This document shows, in pieces, positions 1 through 8,080 of a stretch of 39,345 nucleotides of DNA. A model generated the notes under the pieces. It saw nothing but the letters and a program-made list of their open reading frames with translations, was not told the DNA's origin and ran no database searches. The position numbers were made by a program, and so were the translations under genes. Source of the stretch: Acidimicrobiia bacterium (GTDB lineage: Bacteria; Actinomycetota; Acidimicrobiia; Acidimicrobiales; SKKL01); the NCBI GenBank assembly GCA_016649895.1, contig JAENWR010000025.1:1-39345 (forward strand), given 5' to 3'. The number at the start of each line of letters is the position of its first letter. Position 1 is the stretch's first letter.

Positions 1-2
1 CC

Positions 3-1640
3 CGCGCCCCCCGTCGTGGGGCGGCCGACGCCGCCGACGACACCGATGCCGACAAGGGCGAGCCGGCGAACGGTCAGCAGCAGGAGCGCCAGCAGCGGTC
101 GAGTCGCGACCAGGGCCAGGACCGCGGCAAGCAACAGGACCGCGACCAGGGCCAGGACCGCGGCAAGCAACAGGACCGCGACCAGGGCCAGGACCGCGGC
201 AAGCAACACGACCGCGACCAGGGCCAGGACCGCGGCAAGCAACACGACCGTGGCAACCAGCAGCGCAACGACCAGCAGCGCAACGACCAGCAGCGCAACG
301 ACCAGCAGGGCGGGCAGGGCCGCGACCGCGGTCACAACCAGCGCGAACCGCAAGGTGGTGGGAACCAGGGCGACCCGAACCGCCAGGATCCCAACGCGCA
401 CCAGCACAACGAGGACGACGACCAGGGCAACCGCCGTCGTCGGCGTCGGGGACGCGATCGCGAGCGGGGTGGGCAGCCCGACGAGCAGGTCCAGGACGAG
501 CCCATCGAGGTCAGCGGCCTCCTCGACCTGCGCGACGAGGGCTACGGGTTCCTACGGGTCAACGGCTTCCTCCCCTCGAAGGACGACGTCTACGTCTCGG
601 TGAAGCAGACCCGGCAGTTCTCGCTACGCAAGGGCGACCATCTCACCGGTGCCAGCCGTGCTGCGGCCCGCAACGAGAAGAACCCGGCGTTGCTGCGCAT
701 CGACACCGTGAACGGCCTCGACCCCGACGCCGCCCGGGTCCGGCCCAAGTTCGACGACCTCACGCCGCTCTTCCCCGACGAGAAGCTGCAGCTCGAATCG
801 TCGGCCGACCCCTACAACATGACCTCGCGCGTCATCGACCTCATCGCCCCCATCGGCAGGGGTCAGCGCGGCATGATCGTGTCGCCGCCGAAGGCCGGCA
901 AGACCACGATCATGAAGCAGATCGCCAAGTCGATCGAGGCCAACCACCCCGACGTCCACCTCATCGTGCTGCTCGTCGACGAGCGTCCCGAAGAGGTCAC
1001 CGACATGCGCCGCTCGGTGAAGGAGGGCGAGGTCGCGGCGTCGACCTTCGACCGCCCGGCCGACGAGCACGTGCAGGTGGCCGAGCTCACCATCGAGCGG
1101 GCCAAGCGCCTGGTCGAGGGCGGTCGCGACGTCGTCATCATCCTCGATGGCATCACCCGCCTGGCCCGCGCTTACAACCAGGCCGCGCCGCCCAACGGGC
1201 GCATCATGTCGGGCGGCATCGACTCGGGCGCGCTCTACCCGCCGAAGAAGATCTTCGGGGCGGCGCGCAACGTCGAGGAGGGCGGCTCGCTCACCATCTT
1301 GGCCACCGCTCTGGTCGAGACCGGCTCGCGCATGGACGAGGTGATCTTCGAGGAGTTCAAGGGCACCGGCAACATGGAGCTGAAGCTCGATCGTCGCCTG
1401 GCCGAGCGTCGCACCTTCCCCGCCATCGACGTCGACGCGTCGAGCACCCGCCACGAAGAGCTCCTGTTCGACAACAAGCAACTCCAGCAGGTGTTCAAGC
1501 TGCGTCGGGTGCTCTCAGGGATGGCGGCCGACAGCGGCGCCGGCGGTGCCGGCCTCGAGCTGCTCATCGACCGCATGAAGACCTTCAAGTCGAACGATGC
1601 CTTCCTGGCCGAGGTCGCCAAGGGTGGAACCGGGGCCTGA
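3..1640 (+). CDS. rho: Transcription termination factor Rho, 5' end outside the window
   Basis: Rho is the hexameric RNA-dependent ATPase that ends transcription at Rho-dependent sites. The frame is open from the first bases, so the true start lies upstream; the GTG at 600 is internal. The visible N-terminal part (to about base 500) is a disordered Arg/Gln/Asn/Gly/Asp-rich tract with tandem repeats, the kind of insert known in actinobacterial Rho. Then comes the cold-shock-like RNA-binding fold ([18 protein letters not shown], from about base 507) and the RecA-type motor: Walker [12 protein letters not shown] near base 883, [10 protein letters not shown], and the loop segment [20 protein letters not shown]. 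The end is full length. The next gene is rpmE, as in other actinobacteria. Identification is certain; only the N-terminal length is unknown. Confidence 0.97.
   Translation, partial: RAPRRGAADAADDTDADKGEPANGQQQERQQRSSRDQGQDRGKQQDRDQGQDRGKQQDRDQGQDRGKQHDRDQGQDRGKQHDRGNQQRNDQQRNDQQRNDQQGGQGRDRGHNQREPQGGGNQGDPNRQDPNAHQHNEDDDQGNRRRRRRGRDRERGGQPDEQVQDEPIEVSGLLDLRDEGYGFLRVNGFLPSKDDVYVSVKQTRQFSLRKGDHLTGASRAAARNEKNPALLRIDTVNGLDPDAARVRPKFDDLTPLFPDEKLQLESSADPYNMTSRVIDLIAPIGRGQRGMIVSPPKAGKTTIMKQIAKSIEANHPDVHLIVLLVDERPEEVTDMRRSVKEGEVAASTFDRPADEHVQVAELTIERAKRLVEGGRDVVIILDGITRLARAYNQAAPPNGRIMSGGIDSGALYPPKKIFGAARNVEEGGSLTILATALVETGSRMDEVIFEEFKGTGNMELKLDRRLAERRTFPAIDVDASSTRHEELLFDNKQLQQVFKLRRVLSGMAADSGAGGAGLELLIDRMKTFKSNDAFLAEVAKGGTGA
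105..248 (+). repeat. Four tandem 36-bp repeats inside rho
   Basis: Four head-to-tail units starting at 105, 141, 177 and 213 are almost identical; units 3 and 4 carry CAC in place of CAG near the end. Each encodes the 12-residue motif [12 protein letters not shown] or a His variant. The unit is a multiple of three, so copy number can change without a frameshift. It lies in the disordered N-terminal insert of Rho. Confidence 0.9.
261..305 (+). repeat. Three tandem 15-bp repeats inside rho
   Basis: The 15-base unit CAGCGCAACGACCAG occurs three times in a row and encodes QRNDQ. It follows the 36-bp repeats directly and continues the polar, low-complexity insert of Rho. Confidence 0.9.
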
Positions 1641-1749
1641 TCCCGCCACCCTGGAGCCCAGACCGCCGGCTGATCCCCACACCCCGGAATAGCCCGGCGT
1701 TGTACGAAGTGACAGACTCCCTCGCCCCCGTGTGACCCTGGAGAGAACG

Positions 1750-1974
1750 ATGAAGGCCGACATCCACCCCGAGTACAAAGAGGTCGAGGTGCACTGCTCG
1801 TGCGGTGCCACCTTCACGACCCGCTCCACCGCCGACCAGCTCAAGTCCGAGCTGTGCAGCCAGTGCCATCCCTTCTACACCGGCAAGCAGAAGCTGGTGG
1901 ACTCGGGTGGGCGCATCGACCGCTTCGAGCGTCGCTACGGCCGTCGCGGCAAGGTCGCCAGCGACGAGAGCTAG
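1750..1974 (+). CDS. rpmE: 50S ribosomal protein L31, zinc-binding type
   Basis: This 74-residue protein of the large ribosomal subunit starts [14 protein letters not shown], the usual L31 N-terminus. It has the zinc ligands of the C+ form: Cys16 and Cys18 (CSC) and Cys37 and Cys40 (CSQC). A zinc-free paralogue is often made under zinc starvation in actinobacteria; none is seen here. The ATG was chosen over an in-frame GTG at 1732 because GGAGAG sits 5 bases before the ATG and the family starts with MK. It follows rho with a gap of about 110 bases and is followed by a strong hairpin. Confidence 0.97.
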   Translation: MKADIHPEYKEVEVHCSCGATFTTRSTADQLKSELCSQCHPFYTGKQKLVDSGGRIDRFERRYGRRGKVASDES

Positions 1975-1983
1975 TTCCGACTC

Positions 1984-2020
1984 GACCGCCCGCACCTCGA
2001 CAACGTGGGTGCGGGCGGTC
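1984..2020 (+). terminator. GC-rich terminator hairpin after rpmE
   Basis: A perfect 13-bp stem (GACCGCCCGCACC with GGTGCGGGCGGTC) encloses an 11-base loop, starting 10 bases after the rpmE stop. There is no T-tract, which is common for actinobacterial terminators. It probably ends the rho-rpmE transcript. Confidence 0.7.
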
Positions 2021-2087
2021 CGACGCGCCCCGACGCAGGTGACGTCGCCGGCGCCGCTCTCCCAGTTCCCATGATCGCGAGGCTCTG

Positions 2088-2615
2088 ATGGCGCTCACAC
2101 CCGAACGACGGGCGGCGCTCGTGGCGGCGCGCTCGGCCGCGGTGGTGCGCGACCACTTCGGGGTCGACATCGCCCCCGCCGACTGGGTCGACATCGGTGG
2201 GGGAGGGGCCGCGGCGTCAGATGGCGACGCGGCATGGGTCGCACCCGCCGACGGAGCACCGGTGGCGCTCGGCGCTGCTCTCGCCTGGGCGATGCGCCAG
2301 CGTGCGTCGCAGCTCCACCTCGTCGTGGTGCCGAGCGACGGCGCCGGTCCCCTCGGCGAGGTCGCCCGCCGAGGCGGACAGTTCGTCGTGCCGCCCAGGG
2401 TCTGGGCGCTGGCTGGGATCGACCTCACCGAGGTGGCTGCCGCCGATGCCGAGCCGGTGCTCGTCCCGCCACCGATCACCGCCGAGTCGATGCTGCTCCT
2501 CGAGCAGGCCGGGGTCGACGTGGTCGTCGAGGAGGGTGTGGTCATCGGCGAGCTCGCCAGTCTCCTCGCCCGTCCCGCCGAGATCGTCACCGTCGACGGC
2601 GCCTGGCCGGCCTGA
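2088..2615 (+). CDS. Hypothetical protein between rpmE and prfA
   Basis: I do not recognise a family for this 175-residue protein. It is Ala/Val-rich and looks soluble, with no signal peptide and no convincing membrane span. The centre (ALAWAMRQRASQLHLVVVPS, then VPPRVWALAGIDL) reads as alternating helices and strands, and the C-terminal part (LEQAGVDVVVEEGVVIGELA) also looks like an alpha/beta domain. Codon use, with G or C in nearly all third positions, matches its neighbours. It starts at an ATG with a weak GAGG upstream and lies between two hairpins, so it may be its own transcription unit. Position inside a translation-gene cluster is suggestive but does not assign a function. Confidence 0.75.
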   Translation: MALTPERRAALVAARSAAVVRDHFGVDIAPADWVDIGGGGAAASDGDAAWVAPADGAPVALGAALAWAMRQRASQLHLVVVPSDGAGPLGEVARRGGQFVVPPRVWALAGIDLTEVAAADAEPVLVPPPITAESMLLLEQAGVDVVVEEGVVIGELASLLARPAEIVTVDGAWPA

Positions 2616-2635
2616 GCCCACCCCGACCGAAACCT

Positions 2636-2670
2636 CGCGGATCCGGCGCGCTGGGCGCGACAGATCCGCG
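2636..2670 (+). terminator. Hairpin between the hypothetical gene and prfA
   Basis: CGCGGATC pairs perfectly with GATCCGCG, and a smaller GCGC/GCGC pairing is possible inside the 19-base loop. It begins about 20 bases after the preceding stop codon and ends before the prfA promoter. There is no T-tract. A second palindrome, CGAGATCTCG, overlaps its right end at 2669-2678. Confidence 0.5.
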
Positions 2671-2707
2671 AGATCTCGGGGAGGGATCGGGCGGGGGTGG
2701 GGGCAGG

Positions 2708-2713
2708 TACCCT
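2708..2713 (+). promoter_or_regulatory. -10 element TACCCT for leaderless prfA
   Basis: TACCCT ends exactly 6 nt before the GTG start of prfA, so transcription is expected to begin at the start codon. No clear -35 element was found, and no ribosome binding site precedes the GTG. Confidence 0.55.
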
Positions 2714-2719
2714 CGTCGC

Positions 2720-3784
2720 GTGCTCGACCGACTGTCATCGCTCGAAAGGGAGTTCGACGAGGTCGAGTCGCGCATGGCCAACCCCGCCGTCATCGCCGAC
2801 CAGAGCACCTACTCCGAGGTGGCGAAGCGCTACCGCGAGCTCGAAGCCGTGGTCACCCGCTCTCGCCAGTTGCGCAGCCGCACCGATGACCTCGAGGTGG
2901 CCCGCGAGATGCTCAGCGACTCGAGCGGCGACGACCGCGAGTCGATGCGCCACGAGGTCGACGCCGCCGAGGCCGACATCGCCCGCCTCGGCGACGAGCT
3001 GCGCGCGCTGATGCTCCCGAAGGACCCCAACGACGACAAGAACGTCATCCTCGAGATCCGCGGCGCCGAGGGCGGCGAGGAGGCCAACCTGTTCGCCCGC
3101 GACCTGTTCGAGATGTACCAGGCCTATGCGGGCCGCATGGGCTGGCGCTTCGAGGTGCTCGGCACCGATCCGTCCGACATGGGCGGCTTCAACGAGGTCA
3201 CCGTGCTGCTGAAGGGCGACGGCGTCTACAGCCGCATGAAGCACGAGGGCGGGGTGCACAGGGTGCAGCGGGTTCCGGTCACCGAGTCGCAGGGCCGGAT
3301 CCACACCTCGTCGGCCACCGTGACCGTGCTGCCCGAGGCCGAGGAGGTCGAGGTCGCCATCGACCCGGGCGACCTGCAGATCGACGTCTACCGCTCGTCG
3401 GGTCCGGGCGGCCAGTCGGTGAACACCACCGACTCCGCCGTGCGCATCACCCACAAGCCGTCAGGCCTGGTGGTGGCGATGCAGGACGAGAAGAGCCAGA
3501 TCCAGAACCGGGCCAAGGCCCTCCAGGTGCTGCGCTCGCGCCTGCTCAAGCTCGAGCAGGACCGCCAGTCGGCCGACCTGTCCGATCAACGCCGCGACCA
3601 GGTCGGGGGCGGCGGTCGGGCCGAGAAGATCCGCACCTACAACTTCAAGGAGAACAGGGTCTCGGACCACCGCATCAACCTCACGGTGCACAAGCTCGAC
3701 AAGGTGCTCGCCGGTGAGCTCGACGACGTGGTCGACGCTCTGGTGGCCGACGAGCGCACCCGCCGCCTGTCCGAAGATGGCTGA
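2720..3784 (+). CDS. prfA: Peptide chain release factor 1
   Basis: RF1 reads the UAA and UAG stop codons and triggers peptide release on the ribosome. The 354-residue length is normal. The stop-codon recognition tripeptide is P186-V187-T188, the RF1 type (RF2 would have SPF), and the catalytic GGQ is at 230-232. The N-terminal helices start MLDRLSSLEREFDEVESRM. The frame is open far upstream, but the family N-terminus begins at the GTG, which lies 6 nt after a -10 hexamer. The 3' end overlaps prmC, whose product methylates the GGQ glutamine of this protein, so the pair is functionally linked. Confidence 0.97.
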   Translation: MLDRLSSLEREFDEVESRMANPAVIADQSTYSEVAKRYRELEAVVTRSRQLRSRTDDLEVAREMLSDSSGDDRESMRHEVDAAEADIARLGDELRALMLPKDPNDDKNVILEIRGAEGGEEANLFARDLFEMYQAYAGRMGWRFEVLGTDPSDMGGFNEVTVLLKGDGVYSRMKHEGGVHRVQRVPVTESQGRIHTSSATVTVLPEAEEVEVAIDPGDLQIDVYRSSGPGGQSVNTTDSAVRITHKPSGLVVAMQDEKSQIQNRAKALQVLRSRLLKLEQDRQSADLSDQRRDQVGGGGRAEKIRTYNFKENRVSDHRINLTVHKLDKVLAGELDDVVDALVADERTRRLSEDG

Positions 3785-4742
3785 TCCGCACGTCGGTACC
3801 GGGTCGCCGGGGGCCGGCGCCGGCGATGAGCCGACGGCAGCGGGGCACGGGGGCATCCCCTGGCGGGAGCTCCTCGCCGAGGCCGAGACCCGTTTGGCTG
3901 CCGCCGGGCTCCCGTCGCCGGAGATCGACGCCCGGCGCATCGTCGAGCGGGTCACCGGCACGAACGGAGCCGGCCTCATCCTCGCCATGCAGGAACCCGC
4001 CACCGAGCGCGCTGTCGGCTTCCTCGACATGATGCTGGCGCGTCGCGAGGCCGGCGAGCCGCTGCAGTACGTCATCGGCGAGTGGGGCTTCCGCCACCTC
4101 GATCTGTTCGTCGACCGACGCGTGCTCATCCCCCGCCCCGAGACCGAGCAGGTGGTCGAGCAGGCACTGCTCGAGCTCGACCAGTTCGTGCGGTCGGGCG
4201 GCACCCCGGGACCGCCCGCCGACCGCCATCAGGTCGTCGACCTCGGCACCGGATCGGGCGCCATCGCCCTGTCGCTCGCCGTCGAACGGGCCGATACGCA
4301 GGTGTGGGCGGTCGAGCGCTCCCCCGATGCGACCGCGGTGGCCCGTGCGAACCTTGCCGGCATCGGCCGCGCCGCCACTCGGGTGCGCATCGTCGAGGGG
4401 TCGTGGTTCGACCCGCTGCCGACTGAGTTGCACGGTGGTTGCGCGCTCATCGTGTCGAACCCGCCCTACGTGGCCCCATCCGACCCGTTGCCGCCCGAGG
4501 TGGCCGAATGGGAACCGTACGATGCTCTGGTGCCTGGTGCCTCGGGCTTCGAGGCCATCGACACCATCGTGGCCGCCGCTCCCGAGTGGTTGGTACCCGG
4601 CGGAACGCTCGTGGTGGAGCTGGCCCCGAGCCAGGGCGAGGACGCTGTGGCTGCCGCCTGGGAAGCCGGGTTCGCCCACGCCGAGACCCGTCGCGACCTG
4701 GCCGGACGCACGCGGATGCTGGTCGCTCGCTCGCCGAGGTAG
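3777..4742 (+). CDS. prmC: Release factor glutamine N5-methyltransferase
   Basis: PrmC (HemK) transfers a methyl group from S-adenosylmethionine to the Gln of the GGQ motif in RF1 and RF2. This 321-residue form has the N-terminal helical domain that binds the release factor (roughly 24-110), the SAM motif DLGTGSG at 155-161 and the catalytic NPPY at 228-231. The first 20 or so residues are a Gly/Ala-rich tail. The ATG was chosen because it overlaps the prfA stop by 8 bases, which fits translational coupling. An upstream in-frame start at 3714 would lie deep inside prfA. Confidence 0.95.
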   Translation: MADPHVGTGSPGAGAGDEPTAAGHGGIPWRELLAEAETRLAAAGLPSPEIDARRIVERVTGTNGAGLILAMQEPATERAVGFLDMMLARREAGEPLQYVIGEWGFRHLDLFVDRRVLIPRPETEQVVEQALLELDQFVRSGGTPGPPADRHQVVDLGTGSGAIALSLAVERADTQVWAVERSPDATAVARANLAGIGRAATRVRIVEGSWFDPLPTELHGGCALIVSNPPYVAPSDPLPPEVAEWEPYDALVPGASGFEAIDTIVAAAPEWLVPGGTLVVELAPSQGEDAVAAAWEAGFAHAETRRDLAGRTRMLVARSPR

Positions 4743-4783
4743 AGCCGCTGGCGCGTGCGCGGTCGAAGCGCCGGCGACTGCTC

Positions 4784-4789
4784 TAGAGT
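4784..4789 (+). promoter_or_regulatory. Possible -10 element TAGAGT before the cyclic-nucleotide-binding gene
   Basis: TAGAGT lies 52 bases before the next start codon in the 99-base gap after prmC. A weak -35-like GTCGAA stands 16 bases upstream of it. Unlike most promoters in this window it would give a leader, and a GGGAG ribosome binding site is present before the start. Confidence 0.35.
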
Positions 4790-4841
4790 TCACCCCAGCC
4801 GCTCGACACCGACCGGCTCGTCGACCTCAGGGAGCTGCAGG

Positions 4842-5252
4842 ATGTTCGGACGGAAGGCGAAGGCAGACGCCGAGTGGCTCGCTGGCGTGTCGTTCTTCGA
4901 GGGCTTCAGCTCCGACGAGCTGACCCGGGTCGCGACACTGGCCACCGAGGTCGACGCGGCTCCAGGTGCCGAGCTCACCGAGCAGGGCCGCATCGGCGAC
5001 GTGTGCTACGTCATCGTCGAGGGCACTGCCGGCGTCTACGCCAGCGGCGAGCACATCGCGTCGCTGCACGAGGGCACGATGGTGGGCGAGATGGCTCTCA
5101 TCGAGCGCGCACCCCGCAACGCCACGGTCGTCGCCGACACCGACATGGTGCTCGCAGCGTTCGACGCCAAGTCGTTCCACCAGCTGCTCGACGAGATGCC
5201 GAAGGCCAAGGAGCGGGTCCTGGCGCTGCTCAACTCCCGGGTAAAGGGCTGA
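4842..5252 (+). CDS. Stand-alone cyclic-nucleotide-binding domain protein
   Basis: This 136-residue protein is essentially one cNMP-binding beta-barrel of the Crp/PKA type, without the helix-turn-helix of a Crp/Fnr regulator. The phosphate-binding cassette is well kept: GEMALIERAPRNATVV at 82-97, with the Glu83 and Arg92 that hold the ribose and phosphate in true binders. It could sense cAMP or cGMP and act through a partner. The ATG was chosen because GGGAG lies upstream and the domain starts just after it. It begins the block that interrupts the conserved prmC-wecA order. Its target is unknown. Confidence 0.85.
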   Translation: MFGRKAKADAEWLAGVSFFEGFSSDELTRVATLATEVDAAPGAELTEQGRIGDVCYVIVEGTAGVYASGEHIASLHEGTMVGEMALIERAPRNATVVADTDMVLAAFDAKSFHQLLDEMPKAKERVLALLNSRVKG

Positions 5253-5261
5253 CAGGGGGCT

Positions 5262-5302
5262 TGGGTCGATCGTGGCCCTTGGCGGGGACCAGATCGTACC
5301 CA
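5262..5302. terminator. Imperfect hairpin between convergent genes
   Basis: TGGGTCGATCGTGG can pair, with mismatches, with ACCAGATCGTACCCA around a 12-base loop. It starts 10 bases after the stop of the plus-strand gene and could stop transcription from both sides. Two copies of TTGATCAGGCG (5350-5360 and 5364-5374) follow; the second overlaps the stop codon of the minus-strand gene. Confidence 0.4.
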
Positions 5303-5367
5303 GGGGCAGGATCGGGGGGCGGCGAGTTGGTGTGGTGGTGCGGGCGGGATTGATCAGGCGGGGTTGA

Positions 5368-6861
5368 TCAGGCGAGTGTGAACGTGCCGTCAACGACACG
5401 CGCGGCGCGGCCACATCCCTCGTCGGCCACGAAAGTGGCCATGACGTCGGGGTCGGTCGAGGCGGCCCAGGTGCGCCGGCCATCGGGCAGCAGGCACGCG
5501 GCGAGCGCTCGTTCGGCGGCTCCGTCACGGCCGTGCATCACGGTGTAGGCCTCGACGGTGACCGGCCCTTCGTGCTCGACCGCGGCCTCACGTGCGGGGA
5601 CGGCGTCGACCTCGGCTTGGGGAGCCTCGTGGCGGAAGCCGCCCGTCGGTGGCTCGGTGGAGTAGAGGCCGAAGGCATGCTTCGAGATGAGTCCACCGTT
5701 GGCGGTGATGAGGCCGATGGACCCGGGATCGTCGCGGAGCACGCCGACCATGGTGGCGATGGAGTGGGTGACGTAGTCGTTCCACGGGCCGCCGGCGAAG
5801 GTGAGGCCGCCGGTGACGGTGAGCGGGCGGTCGAGGCCGAGCCCGAGCTCGTCGGCGCCGATCTGCACCGCGGAGGGGAAACAGGAGTACAGGTCGATGT
5901 GGGCCACGTCGTCGATGTCGACCCCCGCCAGCTCGAGGCAGCGGCGCCCGCCGACGCGGATGGCGGGGGAGCGGTGCAGGTCGTGGCGGAGCGACACCAA
6001 TGCCTCGGTCGTGTCGGTGCCGGCGAGCGGGAACACCCAGCGGTCGCGGGAGATGCCGAGGGCGGCGGCGCGCTCGGCCGAGCAGAGGATGAGGGCGGCG
6101 CCCTGATCGACGCGGTCGTTCGACACGAGCCACTTCGTGTACGGGTATCCGATCCAGCGGTTGTCGGCGGTGGGGGTGGCGATCTCCTCGGCCGAGAAGC
6201 CGTGGCGCACGCTGGCGTAGGGGTTGGTCGCGGCGACCTGGCTGAAGCGCGACCACAGCCCGGCGATGTGCTGGAGGTGGGCGTCGGGTGAGCGGCCGGC
6301 AACAGCGCGCAGGGCGGTCTCGAAGACGGGGTAGACCTGCACCGGCATGGCAATGCCGAGGGCGGTCTCGGCCGGGTGGCTCATGTCGAGCTCGCCGCCG
6401 ATGACGCGCGCAGGCGGGGTGGCGGGGTCCTGGCTGGCCCATGGCAGCGGGGTGCCTGCACGCCGCGCGGCCTGACGGGTGCGCCACGGCTCGCATCCCG
6501 TGACGATCACGGCGTCGGCACGGCCGGCGGCGATGTCGAGCGCGGCGGTGTTCACCAGGGACTGGGGGCTGTTGCCGCCCATGGGGGAGAGTGCGGTGTC
6601 GGCCGGCGAGATGCCCATGTGGTCGGCGAGCAGGCGCCCCGGATCGGGATGGCGCACCGCGAGGATGCTCACGACCCGCACCGAGTCGACCGCAGCGAGG
6701 AGCGCCGCAGCGCCGGCGTCGGTCACCGCGCGATGGACCGCCTCGGCCATCAGCGCCACCGGATCGGCCGCCTCCACGGGGGCGCCGGCTTCGAGGTTCA
6801 CCTGGCCCACTCCCACCAGCACCGGGGTGCGGGGGTCGAGCTGTGCGGAGGGTGCGGCCAT
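5368..6861 (-). CDS. Thiolase-like protein lacking the usual catalytic Cys
   Basis: This 497-residue protein has the two-halved thiolase fold (PVLVGVGQ near 13-20; GGLTFAGGPWNDYVTHSI in the second half) and a C-terminal extra domain, like mycobacterial proteins annotated as acetyl-CoA acetyltransferase and described as thiolase-like type 1. Where a thiolase has its nucleophilic Cys, this protein has GGNSPQ (95-100), and the late GHPxG motif is replaced by TANGGLISKHAFG. It probably binds an acyl-CoA but may not do thiolysis. A possible ribosome binding site AAGGGA lies before the ATG. It is divergent from an AAA ATPase gene across a palindromic operator. Confidence 0.8.
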   Translation of the reverse strand: MAAPSAQLDPRTPVLVGVGQVNLEAGAPVEAADPVALMAEAVHRAVTDAGAAALLAAVDSVRVVSILAVRHPDPGRLLADHMGISPADTALSPMGGNSPQSLVNTAALDIAAGRADAVIVTGCEPWRTRQAARRAGTPLPWASQDPATPPARVIGGELDMSHPAETALGIAMPVQVYPVFETALRAVAGRSPDAHLQHIAGLWSRFSQVAATNPYASVRHGFSAEEIATPTADNRWIGYPYTKWLVSNDRVDQGAALILCSAERAAALGISRDRWVFPLAGTDTTEALVSLRHDLHRSPAIRVGGRRCLELAGVDIDDVAHIDLYSCFPSAVQIGADELGLGLDRPLTVTGGLTFAGGPWNDYVTHSIATMVGVLRDDPGSIGLITANGGLISKHAFGLYSTEPPTGGFRHEAPQAEVDAVPAREAAVEHEGPVTVEAYTVMHGRDGAAERALAACLLPDGRRTWAASTDPDVMATFVADEGCGRAARVVDGTFTLA

Positions 6862-6928
6862 GGTCGTCGTGATCCCTTCGGTGCGGTTCAGTCGCCGAGT
6901 CCGGCCCGGGGAGGACCGACTCTCAGTT

Positions 6929-6947
6929 ACTACTCTAAAAGAGTAGT
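6929..6947. promoter_or_regulatory. 19-bp palindromic operator between divergent genes
   Basis: ACTACTCTAAAAGAGTAGT is a perfect inverted repeat with 8-bp arms and a 3-base centre, AT-rich in a very GC-rich setting. It lies next to a -35-like TTGCAG and the -10 of the rightward gene, and it contains TACTCT, a possible -10 for the leftward thiolase-like gene. It therefore looks like a dimeric-repressor site serving both. No regulator gene is adjacent apart from the winged-helix ATPase. Confidence 0.65.
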
Positions 6948-6967
6948 TGCAGCCTATCCTTTCAAGG

Positions 6968-6973
6968 TAGGCT
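6968..6973 (+). promoter_or_regulatory. -10 element TAGGCT for the leaderless ATPase gene
   Basis: TAGGCT ends 6 nt before the GTG at 6980. A -35-like TTGCAG (6947-6952) lies 15 bases upstream and touches the end of the palindrome. The hexamer is also in an imperfect inverted repeat, GCCTA-N11-TAGGC (6952-6972). Confidence 0.55.
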
Positions 6974-6979
6974 TTGCAT

Positions 6980-8065
6980 GTGGAGATCTCACCGTTTCCG
7001 TACCACGGTCCGCTCGAACCCGATCAGGTCCACGGCCGTGACGACCTCGTCGCCGATGTGCTGGAGCGAGCTACCGCCCGGCGCGTCACCGCGATCCTCG
7101 GCCCTCGACGCTACGGGAAGACATCGCTGTTGCAGAAGGTCGCCGCAGAGCTGCGCGTCGGCGGTGCCGCCATCGTGTGGATCGACCTCTACGAGGTCGC
7201 TTCCATCGTCGACGTGGCGGTCCGCATCGACGACGCTCTCGCCGGGCTCACCGGCCCGCTGGCCGCGTCGGCCAACAAAATAGCGGCCGGTCTCGACATC
7301 AACCTCGGCGTGGTGAAGGTCCACTTCGCTTCCCGCGACCGCCCGGACCCCGAGGCCGTGCTGCACTCACGGATCGATGTGCTCGTCCGCGCCGCCCTCG
7401 CCCACCCCACTGTCATCGTCATCGACGAGTTCTCCGGCATCGTTCGCGTCCCCGGATTCGCAGGCCTCCTCCGCACCAAGCTGCAGCACCACTTCCAGGA
7501 GATAGGACTGCTGTTCGCCGGATCCGAACCGTCGACCATGCGGACCTTGTTCACCGACCGTGACGAACCCTTCTACGCCCAAGCGGACCTGGTCCACATC
7601 GGTCCACTCGACCGCGTCGCGGTGGCCGACATCGTCGGAGCCGGGTTCAGATCGACCGGCCGCGACGCCGGAAACCTCGCCGGCCTCATCCACCAGTTCA
7701 GCGGTGGACATCCACAGCGAACGATGCAGCTGGCCGACGCGGCGTGGCGAGCGGCCACCCCCGGCGACCGGTTCGACATGTCGGTGTGGGACGCGGCGGT
7801 GGCTGACATCCGCCGGGCGACGGCATCGGGGAACGAGAGGATCTACTCGAGCTTCGAGAACCGCGAGAAGGACGTGCTGCGCGTGCTCGCCTCCGGGGGA
7901 AGCATCTTCGGGCGGGCGGCTGAGCTGCTCGACGTCTCCAACGGTGCCGCACAGACGGCGCGGGCGTCGCTGCTCGCATCGGGCGACATCATCGAAGTGG
8001 ACCGCACCTACGAGCTCGTCGATCCTGTGCTCGCCGACTGGATCCGGCAACGCCTGCCCATCTGA
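6980..8065 (+). CDS. AAA-type ATPase with C-terminal winged helix
   Basis: This 361-residue protein resembles the archaeal-type ATPase family (STAND/ORC-like). Walker A is GPRRYGKTS (41-49) and Walker B VIVIDEF (145-151), followed by FAGSEPSTM (sensor 1 region), IGPLDRVAVADIV and GGHPQRTMQL, which are typical of the family. The last 80 residues (ENREKDVLRVLASGGSIFG...) look like a winged-helix DNA-binding domain. The start is GTG at 6980, chosen because a -10 hexamer ends 6 nt before it; a TTG at 6974 is less likely. Such proteins are often of mobile or unknown role. It could bind the adjacent palindrome, but that is inference. Confidence 0.8.
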   Translation: MEISPFPYHGPLEPDQVHGRDDLVADVLERATARRVTAILGPRRYGKTSLLQKVAAELRVGGAAIVWIDLYEVASIVDVAVRIDDALAGLTGPLAASANKIAAGLDINLGVVKVHFASRDRPDPEAVLHSRIDVLVRAALAHPTVIVIDEFSGIVRVPGFAGLLRTKLQHHFQEIGLLFAGSEPSTMRTLFTDRDEPFYAQADLVHIGPLDRVAVADIVGAGFRSTGRDAGNLAGLIHQFSGGHPQRTMQLADAAWRAATPGDRFDMSVWDAAVADIRRATASGNERIYSSFENREKDVLRVLASGGSIFGRAAELLDVSNGAAQTARASLLASGDIIEVDRTYELVDPVLADWIRQRLPI

Positions 8066-8074
8066 CCCGTCACC

Positions 8075-8080
8075 TAGTAT
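8075..8080 (+). promoter_or_regulatory. -10 element TAGTAT for leaderless rpiB
   Basis: TAGTAT lies 6 nt before the GTG of rpiB, between the ATPase stop and rpiB. It suggests that rpiB-glyA (and perhaps wecA) form a separate transcription unit from the ATPase gene. Confidence 0.6.

Noticed and set aside
16-603. Long plus-strand open frame over the rho repeats, and its minus-strand counterpart at 74-298
   Set aside because: The rho frame itself is open from base 3 through this region and joins the conserved RNA-binding domain. The other frames encode Thr/Arg- or Trp/Cys-rich repeats and are open only because of base composition.
1732-1749. GTG at 1732 as the rpmE start
   Set aside because: It would add six residues before the conserved MKADIHP, and GGAGAG would then lie inside the coding sequence in place of before the start.
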